Assembly (NCBI RefSeq): GCF_016097555.1
Contig: NC_054704.1
Coordinates: forward strand, 71,488,722 to 71,552,721
Direction: 5' to 3'
Length of the DNA: 64,000 bases
From: Gigantopelta aegis
Lineage: Eukaryota > Mollusca > Gastropoda > Neomphalida > Peltospiridae
In this document: piece after piece, positions 23,335-36,700 of the stretch
Numbering within the stretch: the first letter of the stretch is position 1
How the letters are laid out: each line of letters begins with the position of its first letter
The notes under the pieces: generated by a model
What the model was told of the DNA's origin: nothing
Database searches by the model: none
Seen by the model: the letters and a program-made list of their open reading frames with translations, nothing else
Made by a program: the position numbers and the translations under genes

Positions 23335-23627
23335 CAGGGATGTGAGACATATATGCGTAAATGCGCTTTTCCATTTCATCTGATTAAACAAAAATATGAT
23401 GTTCAATGTTGTTGACCACACATGTTTTCACGGTTTCTGGTTTATGATGTGTGCCTTATAAGTTATAACCAGTTTAGATTTGTTAGCATTGAATGCAATT
23501 TTTGGCAATTCCAGGGGTTGCAAACAATGTTTCTTCGGGGGGGGGGGGGGGGGGGGGGGGGGGGCTCAAGGGCCCCTGGACCCCAGTCGCAGTAAGCTTT
23601 TTTGTTCCAGCCCCTCTCATATCCCTG
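23335..23627. mobile_element. MITE with CAGGGAT ends and 6-bp target duplication
   Basis: Ends cagggatgtgaga and, reversed, cagggatatgaga; flanked by ctattg at 23329-23334 and 23628-23633. 293 bp. Contains a run of 28 G. Confidence 0.82.
23537..23564. repeat. G28 homopolymer
   Basis: Twenty-eight consecutive G inside the MITE at 23335. Its true length may be misjudged by sequencing. Confidence 0.9.
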
Positions 23628-23639
23628 CTATTGATATAA

Positions 23640-26040
23640 CTTAATTACACACTTACCGGGTCAAGAACTTGTTACAACATCAATAAATTATTAAATTTAA
23701 TACCTTAAGTTATTAATGGGCTATTCCATGGTGATGATTTAAGGCAGGACGTGACTTTCTGACTCTTTATGATCTCCTTCACTAAAAATCTTTTTAAATG
23801 GAAATGCAGTTTTATCATTTATAGACTCATTACATATAATAGTATAAGCATGTCAGGCCTAATTTTGTTTTTGTAAAAAAAAAAGAGACTTATAAAGTAA
23901 AAAGTAAAATGTGCCAGGACATCACATTTTTAACACTGCAGTAAATTCCAAAACTCTGCTCTCCTAGTAGAATGTTTGATTATTGAAGTACACTGTTTAA
24001 CACAATATCCAGTCTATTTCTGAATGCCGTATAGCAATTTACTAAAAAAATATTCTTTATGATGTAACATTTACTTTTAAAAATTTCAGTAGGAGCCAAG
24101 ACGTAACAAACCAGGTTGTGACTATTTGTCCAGTTCACTTATACAACTAATAAATGATATGTATATCAAATACTAGTAATGAAAGACTGTTAATTTATGA
24201 AATCAATGATATTTACTTGTTTTAAGTGTTTTTATCATCAAAATAAGTACATAAAATCCCGATTAATTGAACTGTCATTGTTCAAAAAACAAAAGTTCTC
24301 ATACAATATTCACATAATATACTTTTATAACCAGTGACCATACTGTCAACAACATTGTTTATCCTGTTGTTGCTAAGTCTGGTGATTTTTGTCTTACTTT
24401 ATATTACAATACATACATGTACAAACTAAAAAGATGAAGTATAAGTATAACTTTTTCGTTGGCTGTGGCATCAACTTTTGCATTTAGCTCAACATTGATT
24501 GTACAGATGTAGCTACATTTCTCATAAATTACATGTCCTGCATCAGTAAAGCTTCATTTATAGTTCTATCTATGAATGTTCACTTCAGTGCACGTCAGAA
24601 TTTGTTTTTCAACTTTATTATTTTAAAATTTTAATTTAATTTTTGGAAGTTTAATTTTTTTAATGTTTTAAAAACATTTTTAACATGATTTGAGATAGAT
24701 ATCTACAGATACACTATCAATGACACTGAATAAGTTTATGGTAGGCCAGACATTTAATTCTGTAGAATTCTTGTTTGCAATTTACCATATATTTTAGAAT
24801 TAATATATTATTATATTTTGCCTTTTGTTGGTATTTTTATGATCATCTGATTTAACTGGAATTCAAAATATGAACCCCAGTCAGTACAGAAAGTATAGTT
24901 TTTGGACAGTTTCTTCTTTCTGTTCATCATTATCTGATAGGCCAAACTATCAACAATGTATATTAATATAAACTGTTGATGGATGACAATAGCAAAAATC
25001 TCAACAACACAATTTCAAGATTAGAATTCCCCCAAGTTTTATCTTCCACATATGAGCCGTCACAAGGGAAAATTTTGGTAAATAACAGGTAATAACCATA
25101 CAAAACTAAATCTCAGGTATTTGGGCTCTATCTTAAAATTTTATATCATGTAAAAATACAGCATTAATGATGTCACGTTTTAAAAATGAAAGTAGACGGT
25201 GTCAAAATGAAATTTCAATGTTATTACCTTATTCTAGTAAGTAAAGTGAACAGATATAATAATTTAATAATTATCACACACACGCACGCACATACACACA
25301 CAGCAATGATAATAATAATAAAATCGGTTGAGTGAGAAAACCTTTCGAGAATTGATCTACTATACCTCCGCATGTTAATCTCTAGACCAGCTGATGCAAT
25401 GACATGACGTATAATAAAGGTATATAAATGAAACGTTTCTGTTACTAAAAATGTAGTATTGTTACAGATATATATATTTTTTTGTAGGAAATGATTTAAT
25501 TTTCAGTATTTAGATTATAAATAGAAATAGGAGTAGAAATAGTGGTGTTGATTGTAGTCCACAGAACAGGTAGGCCTAACCGAGTAGTAGACCCATGCAA
25601 CCCGATACGATCCTAATTCGATGTTTGGTCTAACTTATGAATATTGTATGTAACTTTTGGAAAAGTTGCTGAACTTTATGTTATGTATAATCATGTACAT
25701 TATAAAAACGTGTAATACTTGCTTACCATATCGATATATATAGGACTTCTCCCTATAGTTGTAAATGTGTATCAAAGTACTGATTGTATCGCTAACGATC
25801 TCGACCAATGTTCTCAGGTACAAAATACAAAATAGTAACCAAACACTATTGTACATACAAATATATGTTTACATCAAACTGATCTTCAATGTAAAGAAGA
25901 AGATGTCATCTTCTAAATTCTTCAAAACAAACAACGCAAACAGCATGTCAACTTTTACTTCCGCGTTTACATGTGATGTCAAACTTCGAGCCGCGTTTAC
26001 TCGGTTTCTGATGTCATGCTAAGTTGTAGGTTTTCGCGTG
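23640..26040. other. AT-rich intergenic region
   Basis: No gene recognised. Repeated short motifs like caggacgtgac, ccaggacatcaca and ccaagacgtaaca occur at 23745, 23918 and 24095, and again near 27110 and 27290, hinting at a large old element across the YD-W ORF. The missing first exon(s) of MAP3K1 may lie here or further left. Confidence 0.4.
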
Positions 26041-26044
26041 TGAC

Positions 26045-26450
26045 TGCTCATAGGGTCATTCTGTGTCAAATCACCCAATGGGTTAAACCCGACCATCTCA
26101 GATTTTTATGAAACTTGGTATACTTGTTGATTGGGATCCCACAGCACCAAATCTAGTGGTGTGGGAGATACAGCCCCCCAAAGTTTGAGATTTTCGGCCA
26201 AAAGGGGCGTGGCCGCCAACCTTTGAACCCTCATATCCCAAGAACTACTGGGCCAATCTTCATAAAATTGGTATTGTTGGAAAGGTATTTGACAAGGATT
26301 CCAAATCTGCCATTGTTCAGATTGGAGAATGTTGGGGTACACTGACTGTTTGACCTTTGTTATGACCTTGAAATTGACCTTGTGGATCACGTGACCTTGA
26401 GATGACCTTTCTTGAAATTTAATCTCCCACATGTTAACTAAAACATAAAA
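26045..26450 (-). repeat. 3' non-coding block of the YD-W element, 26-kb copy
   Basis: Minus-strand reading carries aaaggtcatctcaaggtcac and gcagatttggaatccttgtc, homologous to 40120-40250. The outer end gggtcattctgtgtcaaatc may be the element terminus. Confidence 0.55.
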
Positions 26451-26712
26451 GTTTCAGAGATGTAATGTTCTTTGTTTAGCAGCAATACACATTCAAAAAT
26501 TGCATGTCCATGAAAAATAACACCTTTTCTGCCATTAATGTCTGATTAGCTGTACTGAAGTAAACCTGATTGACCAATTCCTGATGCTAGGAATCACCAT
26601 CTCTCTTGAACACTTGAGTAATACATTGTAGGCCTACATGCTATGATCATATGATATCAAACTACTTCCCTCATTGCCTTCTCACCAGTTCAGCAGTCAC
26701 AGAATCATTCGG

Positions 26713-27096
26713 TCACCCACTTGCAATTCTAGCATCATCCTTTTTACTCAGAGAGTACATCCGTCGAGAAGATGCAATAGAAGGTGTATCAATGACACAG
26801 AAGATGTCCCCTTCACTAATCCAACAAGTGTCTTCTTCGTTTGGCCAGTGAAATAACTTAGAAGGTCCGTGAGGGTGCATGAAACGAATAAAGAAGTCTT
26901 GATGCTCTTCTGAAATGTCCTCAACTAGCCCAACCCATGCCTCATTGTCATACAGACAACAAACATAGTTTTGCTTCTTGGCTTCAATGGGAGGCTCCTC
27001 TGATAACTCTGTCATATCATACTTAGAATCCTGGACAGATACTAGTTCTGGTGGGTCACTCTGCAGGCTCAGATTTTTATTTCTGAAAAACCTAAC
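26713..27096 (-). CDS. ORF fragment of unknown family with YD-W-G-V / FMHPHGPS domain
   Basis: Function not recognised. The frame is open from about 27096 and has an ATG at 27015. It reads QNYVCCLYDNEAWVGLVEDI, then [14 protein letters not shown], then TCWISEGDIFCVIDTP. The aromatic/beta pattern suggests a small SH3/Tudor-like barrel, which is inference. A second copy at 39414 shares about half its residues, and both are followed by similar non-coding DNA (here 26450-26050, with repeated ggtcaaggtca blocks), so this is probably the C-terminal end of a repeated element's protein rather than a host exon. Upstream parts are not recognisable here. Confidence 0.55.
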   Translation of the reverse strand, partial: VRFFRNKNLSLQSDPPELVSVQDSKYDMTELSEEPPIEAKKQNYVCCLYDNEAWVGLVEDISEEHQDFFIRFMHPHGPSKLFHWPNEEDTCWISEGDIFCVIDTPSIASSRRMYSLSKKDDARIASG

Positions 27097-27600
27097 TTTT
27101 ATATGTCAAATCAGCCAGGACGTAACATTATATATTTTGAAAAATAATTTAATATACTAATTATGATATGAAAGAAGAGAAAGTAGTATTTTTATATGCA
27201 GTATATTTTAGATATGATGTCCTGATACCTATTTTTTAATTTGACATAACAGTAATGAAATATTACCAAAAAATAAATGTCACATCCTGGCTTACAAAAA
27301 TCTTTTTTTCTTCAAATAAAACTGTCATTAAAACCCATAAAACATAAGTAAATTGGCAATAAAAGTATATTTGTATGTGCTTAAAGGTGTTAACATTAAG
27401 CTATAATAAAAACTTAGTTTTAACACTAATAACAGATCATTTTAAAATTTTCACACCAATGGTCCAAATACCATGGAATGGCACTAATATTAAATTTAAA
27501 TTTAATATCTTTAGTATTTTGTATATTAACTTTTACAACCATGCTATTTATTTGAATTTGGAGAGCCTGATTAATTTGTTGATGTATGTTTGTTTCCCAG

Positions 27601-27736
27601 GGATGACTTTTTAACTAATGATGGTGGCACTGGTACAGCAAACACGGAAAAATTAGATGATTATAGAAAAAGAGTATCAAGAATAAATCCACCATGGAAA
27701 CAAGATTTAACAGAGAAAAAGAAATCTGGCCCAGTG
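27601..27736 (+). CDS. MAP3K1: MAP3K1 first visible exon
   Basis: One base plus 45 codons, acceptor tttcccag, donor GTG/gtaagt. Its end, [18 protein letters not shown], corresponds to the human MPAWKHEWLERRNRRGPV region. Because it starts with one base of a split codon, at least one more coding exon lies upstream. Confidence 0.82.
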
Positions 27737-30700
27737 GTAAGTATATTTGTGCATGCTTTACATAATTTACTGGTCTAATATAATTTGTCTACTTTATACA
27801 AAGTGTTTATGTTCAAAGACATTGATAAAATTGAATTTTTAATATTTTAGTTTGAAAAGAATGTACAATATTACATTGCAGAATTGCACAACTTGTTCAA
27901 GCTTTAGTAAAAAACAAAAGGTGGGTATTTTTTTTTTGGGGGGGGGTGTTGAACAACACCACTAGAGCACATTGATTTATTCATAAGTCGGCTACTGTAT
28001 ACATGTCACTCAAACATTTGTTAGATCTGACATGTAGTCTTTGAGAGGAAACCGGCTACATGTTTCCATTAGCAGCAAGGGATATATATATATAGATCAT
28101 TGTAATACAGGTAATTTTGAATTTGAATGACGTCACTTTACATCTCCTTACAATAACACTAAACTTGGTACATGACATTTCCGTTTTCAGAATGCTGGAA
28201 AAAATCCAATGCAAAATTGCTATTGATTTTTTCTTTTTCTTTTTAACACTACTAATGTACATGTACCTGAATGTGTTTGAAGAAAATCTTGTGATTAAAA
28301 AATTTGTATCTTTTACGAAATATGGATTTCAAGTGAAATTTCTGTGAGATATATTTATTGTGTATGAAGCCAAAACAAGGGTGCGAAGAGTGACTCGTCG
28401 ACCTTAGATAGGGACTAAACTAGATCTTCCTCCAAAAAGCTTTAGTAATTCTCATGTATAATATTTTTTGATCAGTTCGCATCGTACTGCATCATTAGAT
28501 TTACATGTAGATTAAAACTTTAATTAAAAAAAAGAAAAATATTATTTAAGAATTTTTTGTTTAAAAATACTAATATTATTACTAAACTTGTAAATTAATT
28601 TTTTATTTGATGATATTAGAAAATTAGTTATTATAACTGAGCTAAGTTTATGAAGTCTGTTTTTCTTAAAAGCAAATGGTTAAGCATTGTAAAGATATGC
28701 AGTGCAAGGAATATTTTAAAATTTTGATTAGCGATCGCTGATGGTCTGTTAAACTACAGTGAAACCTCTCAAGACCGGACCCTCTGTAAACCGGAATTCC
28801 CTCAAAACGGGGCGTTTTACAGAGTCCCTTTTTAAAAGCCAGTACAGAACTTAACCTCTTGAAACCAGATCCTTCTTAATACCAGACATTTTTATTGGTC
28901 CCAAGGATGTCCGGTTTAGAGGGGTTTCACTGTATTTTTAACATTTTGGAATTGTGTAGTAATCTGTTAAATGTGTGTGGTAGCGATGCGATACTAAACG
29001 ATATGTTCCATGTAGTTACATGTATGCGTGTAAGACACAAACAGGCTTTGTAAATTTAGCCCTATGTGTTTAATGTATTATTTTGTGAAGCTAACTGGTA
29101 TTAATTACTGATTGTCACTTAATGTTTCAGTCTCCAAGGAATGTAAAAACATCATCTTCTGCAGTGGCACACTCACAGGTACATAGTTGATTTATAGTTT
29201 ATAAATCAGGGTATAGGGACCAATTTCACAACATGTTTGTAAGCCTACTTTTGCGCGTAAACCTAAAATTATTATTAAACCACAGGTAGACTGATTTTTT
29301 GTTTGTTTGGCATTTAGTGTCAGTTTAGTACAGAATGATAGTAAAAGTGTGTTGGGTGGCGAGGGGGTCATACAAATCACTGGTTTTGCATATATTCATG
29401 TAACTGAATACTGATGTACATGTACCTATGTAGAAATGACACAAACGTACTTGTGGTTGTAAACCTAAGATTTTTAAATATTGACCCCTGGACATCGTGC
29501 AGGGTTCTTGTTTTGAAAACCCAAAGCAGATGATTGCTATGAAGGGAAGCTGAGTGAAATGTGTATGTTATAATGCAGAAAACAAGCAATCAAATGAGGC
29601 AGATCTATATAACCTTGCTAGCACTGTAGTGGTAATAATTGCTGATAACCAGTTAAAACAAAATAACCCAGAGTTTTGTTTTCAAAACAAAATGTCATAC
29701 TGTGAAAGGATCAGTGCACCACAACTAGGGAGATAGATTTAAATAACGATGGTAGATATCCATGTATTTTACATAAAAACATGATACTTTGAGGGGCACA
29801 ACTAGGGAGATAGATTTATATAACGATGGTAGATATCCGTGTATTTAACATAAAAACATGATACTTTGAGGGGCACAACTAGGGAGAGAGATTTAAATAA
29901 CGATGGTAGATATCCATGTAGTTTACATAAAAACATTATACTTTGAGGGGCACAACTAGGGCGACAGATTTAAATAAAGATGGTAGATATCCATGTATTT
30001 TACATGAAAACATGATACTTTGAGGGGCACAACCAGGGAGATAGATTTAAATAACGATGGTAGATATCCATGTATTTAACATAAAAACATGATACTTTGA
30101 GGGGCACAACTAGGGAGATAGATTTAAATAACGATGGTAGATATCCATGAATTTTACATAAAAACATGATACTTTGAGGGGCACAACTAGGGAGATAGAT
30201 TTAAATAGCGATGGTGATATCCATGAATTTTACTTTGAGGGGCACAACCTGGGCGACAGATTTAAATAACGATGGTAGATATCCGTGTATTTTACATAAA
30301 AACATGATACTTTGAGGGGCACTACCAGGGCGACAGATTTAAATAACGATGGTAGATATCCGTAAATTTTACATAAAACCATGATACTTTGAGGGGCACA
30401 ACCAGGGCGACAGATTTAAATAACGATGGTAGATATCCGTAAATTTTACATAAAACCATGATACTTTGAGGGGCACAACCAGGGTGATAGATTTAAATAA
30501 CGATGGTAGATATCCATGTATTTTACATAAAAATATGATACTTTGAGGGGCACAACTAGGGAGATAGATTTAAATAGGGGGCTAGTTAAATCTGGCAAGG
30601 GGCCAGTACCAATTTATTTTAACTGGCTCTTTTTGGCCACTTGATTTTTTAAAGTTAAATTTCAACCATATTTAATGGGTTATTGTTTATCAATTAACTT

Positions 30701-33700
30701 TGTTGTTATTATATTTTTTTCAGATTCCACTGAGTGTAGCAAGTGCTTTAAGACGACGTCACACAAACCCTGGAGCAGAATCTCCATTCAAACAGCAAGT
30801 TGTCAACCAGCCTGCTCCAACTGGCATACCTCGAAAACGCATATCACCGTCAAACTCAGTAAGATAATCAAAACAAATCTCTCATTTCGAAGGTTAAAGT
30901 TTATTTTGTTTAGTGACACTGCTAGAGCACATTGATTTATTAATCATGTTATTGGATGTTAAACTTAATAATTCTGACATATAGTTTAAGAGGAAAGTGC
31001 AACATTTTCCCATTAGCAGAAAGAGGTATGAATTTGGTATAAATTACTGTATGTCGGGCTTTACCAATGACGAGGCGGTATGTAGCCCAGTGGTAAAGTG
31101 CTCACTTGATGTGCAGTTTGCCTAGGATTGATCCGCTTTGGTGGGCCCATTGGGCTATTTTCTTGTTCCAGAATCCAGCCAGTGCACCACTACTGGTATA
31201 TCAAAGGCCGTGGTATGTGCTATATTGTCTGTGGGATGATGCATATGGTGCATATAAAATATCCCTTGAAACTAATGGGAAAATGTAGCGGGTTTCCTCT
31301 CTAAGACTATATGTAAAAATAACCAAATGTTTGACATTCAATAGCTGATGATTAATAAATCAATGTGCTCTAGTGGTGTCGTTAAACAAAACAAACTTTA
31401 ACTTTACTGATGACATTTTTTCCCCCTGCTAGATACAAATTATTGTCTGTTGAAGGGGTAATTACATCAAAACCTTTCAAAATTTAATGGGCTGAAATTA
31501 CGAAGCCTGTTTTTCTTAAAATTAATGTAGGTGTTAAGCATTGTAAATACACGTAGTACACATGTAGTACACATGTTTTAAAAAACCCCAGCCTTTGTAA
31601 ATTCAGCCCAATAGTTTTAGCGTGTTGGATTTAATTTTTAATTTTTTTTTAAATTTCAATTTTTTTTAATGTTATTGGTACACTGTTGTATTAAGTAATA
31701 AGTTGTACATTGAAGATTTATTAAGAATTTAATATGAAAAGGAAAGAAAAAGAAAACATTGAAAAACTATTACTATATATATATATATACAGAGACTCTT
31801 GTGTAAGTGCAGTTTAATTCATTTGCTATTTCAGACATTTTTGTTACTTGTTGCAATGAAATGTAAGACTAGTAAATACCCAGTCATAACGTGGTTTATT
31901 CTTTTGAAGTTCCGACAACAAGTGGGAGCCGTACAAAGTAGTCACCCAAGTCGACGCAGCCAGACCACAAATGATGACAGCGACTTGACAAAGAAACGCA
32001 TCGAACGGGTTCAGCGTGCACGACTTTACTTGCTACAGCAAACTGGGCCAAATTCTTTCCTGATCGGAGGTGATTCTCCCGATCACAAGTTCAGGGTTAT
32101 TATTGGTCCACAGGTAAGAAATTGAAAAAAAAAGCCCATCTTAGTTTGCATTTCTTATTGCCCTGCTTGTCCATATGTCATCCATATAGTTTTTTCACGT
32201 TGTTTTTTTTGGCAATGTCTCAAGATATTGAGCTGAAATGTTATGTAAGCTTTATCAAATGGGGTTAGAGATTTAGTTTAACTTTCATGAGGATTGGCCC
32301 ATTTTTCACAGAGTTATGGCCCTTGAACTTCGGCTATATGAAAATTTTATTAATCTGTTACAGAAAAGTTTGTTTCTCTTTGTACTCTCAATAGTTAATC
32401 ATGTGACTGGAAATGGGATATCCAGTGTGCCCATGCTTTGAAAAAAGCCTGTATTTTATTTATCCATCCCAATTCCCTATTTTTAAATTACAAATCCAAT
32501 TTGCAGGGATTAAGATGCTCAACACCACATATCGTGTCGTAAATAAATATCACTAAAGACACTTTTAAAATCATATTTTGTGTCTCTTTGTGTGGGTGAT
32601 CATTTTTAGAATATCAGTGTTTCCTCTCAACATTCTGATTTTGCAGATTTTCTCCATTGGGTTTTAAAAAAAGAATGTATTGTAGAAGATGTTGAATCTA
32701 GTAATGTCTATTCACAAATGTGTGTTGCTTATAAAGCATTCCAATATTACTGCCGATATACAGCTGTGTTTCAGTTCTCTATGTCATGATAATTAAATTT
32801 CCCTTACATTCATTACAATATAACATCATCCCATTGGTTCAGATGTAGCAACGAGAGTTTCTTCAATTCTCGATGAACGAAAAAATTACGTAATAGCTGA
32901 TGATGTCATTTTATATGGGCAAGTTGTCTTATTGAGCTTTATTGTTTATGGACCAAAAGCAATTCAAAATAAAGTTGAAGTGTTAGTGTTATTATTAGCA
33001 AGTATCATTCAAATGTAGTTATAACTATTGTCCGTCATTTCTTTTACGTTCATCTGGGTATGCAAACTTCGTCGATTAACACAGTTTGCGGATGATTTTT
33101 TGTTTTTTCATACCCCAATGAACGTAAAAGAAATAACAGACAATCCTTAAATGAACCATTGTGGTATCTTAATTGATGTTTGTTGTAGACATGCAGCTGT
33201 GGTCGCTTCCCATTCTGTGTTCATATTCTGTTTGTGATGTTACGAGTCTTCCAAGTGAGCGAGTTGGACCCCCGTTTGTGGAACAAGACTCTAAAGAATT
33301 ACGAGGTTTGTTTACGTTCACAACGCTGCTTTTTGTAAACTTGCTATGTGTATATTTGTGCTGGGGAGTCCTTAACAATTAATTCATTCAAACTGACTTT
33401 TAATTAATGGCAAAACTTCAAACTGCCTTATGATTAATAACAAAAAAGCTTTACATAAATGCAGTTTTAACTCTGTATTTTATTATAGAGTCTGGTGCAA
33501 TTTTTTATTTTGAAACATGACAGGTGCTATTTACTATAACAATGGGACAATCTTTGTTTGCGTTTTATAGCAGTTCACTGTGTATACTGATGCATAAAAC
33601 AAAAGTTTATTAAAATTAGTTTGTACTTTATTTTCATGGTGTTAAATGTTTGTGATTTTGCATTAAAAGACCCACATATTTTATTGGGTACCTAAATTTA

Positions 33701-36700
33701 TTTATTGATAAGGTAGTATCATAAATTCATATTAAATGAACTTGTATTACTTTTCTGTTTAGTTCATAAATTTGTTGACTGCATTGGTACATGAATTACA
33801 CAGAAATTAAACCACCATGAACAAAAGTGTTTTCATATTATTTGACAGTAGGAAATGATGATATAACACTAGGGGGATGAGGTTGAAGCTTTAATAATGT
33901 ACCGGGTACACACATTTGTTTTAAGTTATAGGAAGTTGAGTTTTTGAAGGACGTTTTTCCTTTCATTCCAGGTTGAAAGTCTTTTCCGTATTTACCATGA
34001 CAAACGGTCTTCCCGAATACACAGTCGTAAACAAGAGAAGAGTGTGAAAGCGAAACCTATTGTTGAAGAAAATCATGTCAGCGATTCCAGCGAGAACACG
34101 AGTCTGCCATCTGAGAGTGAAACTGGGTATGTGCATATTGTATTTATTCCTAGGGCTGTTCTAGAGTGGATCACACGACGGACAGGCATCGAAATAATTG
34201 ATTTTGTCTGATTACCAGAAGGTTACCACAAATTTGAACAAAACACAACCAACTAAATTTGTATCATTTGGGTGCTGTTTGAATATAACTTATACACAGA
34301 AGTATCGGTATAAACTTGTTAAAGATATGAATTAATACCAAAAAAATAGCATTGCTCATGTTTGTGAAGGAATCATAATGGGAGTTGTAAATATGTTGTA
34401 AGTTATAGGTTATCAGGCTTGTAATTTATGGTAACCTATACAGAGTTATCAGACTTAAAATGATAATTACAGTGCCTGCCATACTCCCCACACACAGGGC
34501 TAGCTCTAGGTGTGTAGAAAATTTCGCCAAATTATTCATTAAACTTAAAAAATTACAGAAACCTAATAATTTTCTCACAAAATTTCAATTATTACATGAA
34601 ATTATTTCGCCAAATTAAAATAAAATTTGCCATTTGTTAAAATCGCAATTGGCGAATTTGGTGAGTGCCAGAGCTAGCCTTGTGGGACAGCCCTTGCCGT
34701 TATATATTTGCAAACGTACACTGAAAATAGTTGAAAATGGTTGTTGTGAAAGGTGCTACGTCAGCAAAGTTGAGAACAGTTATTTGTTCACTCGTTTCAT
34801 TTTCATTTGACTTCATGACTGAAATCTTATGTGCCGAGTTAGATGAATATATTGAATGTTGTTGATTTATTTTACAAGTTCTGGGTACCACTTTTGCTAC
34901 CCTTGCTCAGTTGTACCCAGGGTGTTCATTTTCCTTAACAGTAGGAGTCTGAGAAACAACCTACATTATTTATTTATCTTCATAATTTAAACTGTTGTGA
35001 TTCAAGGCTATAGCTTTTATTTAAAACACAAATTCCAGTGTTTCCATTAGAATTTATACTGAAAAGAAATAGAAATTAAATTTATATTAGATTATTTATA
35101 TAAGATTTAACTTTTTTATTATATATATTTTACTTTTGGTACTTTGATTGTTACTGCTAGCATAGATATTAATGCAGTTAAACAATTTTGCTGGAAAAAA
35201 TATTTAGGTTTCAAGGATTTAGTTTTTTCAGCTTTTAATCCCTTCATGGCTTTTTTTTTATAAAATAATTTTCTCAAAGTAGACTGAAAATGTCGTTTGT
35301 TTAACCTTTAGACTACTGGATTAATTTTTAACAAAAACCACGTTGAGTGGGTACAAGTTTATAATTTTTACTCACATATATTCACTTAAATGTTTTATAA
35401 AAACATGAAATAAAGTTCATATATTAATCGGTAAGTATTATTTTCGTGTCTGTTTTTTGTAATTTTTATTATTTTAGATCGGCTAATGGTGATTAAAATT
35501 AGGCAAAAAATCAAAAAAGTTGCGTTTACTTACGGGCATTTGTGGCCAGCTGTCCAGTATTTATGTCCATTATTCCCGATAACAGTGGTTTTCTGACCAG
35601 AATTATTTATTTAAACCCGAACTAAGATTCATATTGCAATATTTGGTAATTTTCGTTGTTGGTAAAACGATCAAATTTATTATCAAATTAGCTGTCACAA
35701 TCAGCTATCGATCCCTGAAAATGACCGCGACGTGCCGCCATTGTTGTCAAGCGAAAATACTTGCCGAAAACCACTTTTTGAACTCAGAATTTCAAGGTAT
35801 TTTCAATTGAAAAAATCAAAACAAAAGCCACCATTTTAAAAAAAATCTTTTTTCTTTAATTATATTTCCGTTTCCGGTGAGTGTCGTGTGCAAAACGGCG
35901 GGAAATATGAATTGGGGAATGCACTGTATACAGTGTACAGTATATCGATTGACGTGACGTCGGGCGAGTTATCTCGCCTGCAGTAGTCAGAAGGTTAAGA
36001 ACAATGTAGAATTTTCAGCTAGATCATATTAGCTTTATTTTTAAACAGGTAACACATTCCTGAAGGTAGTATGATATCTGTTTTAAAGTTACATGTACAA
36101 TGATTTTGTGTATCAGGAGCACAAGAGAGGAGGACGACACATGTCCGATCTGTCTTCTTGAGATGCTGGAAGGAGAGAGTTTAATCAAGTGTGAAAACGG
36201 CTGCCAGAACCGGCTTCATCACCACTGTATTGCAATCTGTGAGTACTGTACAATGCTGTGTGTACTGTTTTAACTTTAGGTTTTTTAAATATTTAAGTGT
36301 ATGTAATAGACCAGTTGTGATTTTTTTTTTCTCCATAATGTAGCATTTCTTAATTTGCAGGCAGGATTTAGCCCAGTGGTAAAAAGCGCTCCCTCGATGC
36401 GCGGTCAGTCTGGGATCAATTTCCGCCATTGGGCTATTTCTCTTTCCAGCCAGTGTACCACAACTGGCATATCAAAAGCCGTGGTATGTACTACCCTGTC
36501 TGTGGGATGATGCATATAAATTATCCCTTGCTGCTAATCGAAAAGAGTAGCTCATGAAGTGGCGACAGCGGATTTCCTCTCAATATTTGTGTGATCCTTA
36601 ACCATACATGTATGTCTGACGCCATATAACCGTAAATAAAATGTGTTGAGTGCATCGTTAAATAAAACATTTCTTTCCTTTATTTGTTTTTAGGACTCAT

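Noticed and set aside
25765-26022. Possible first exon of MAP3K1
   Set aside because: No similarity to the basic N-terminus of the family and no suitable donor in the needed phase 2.
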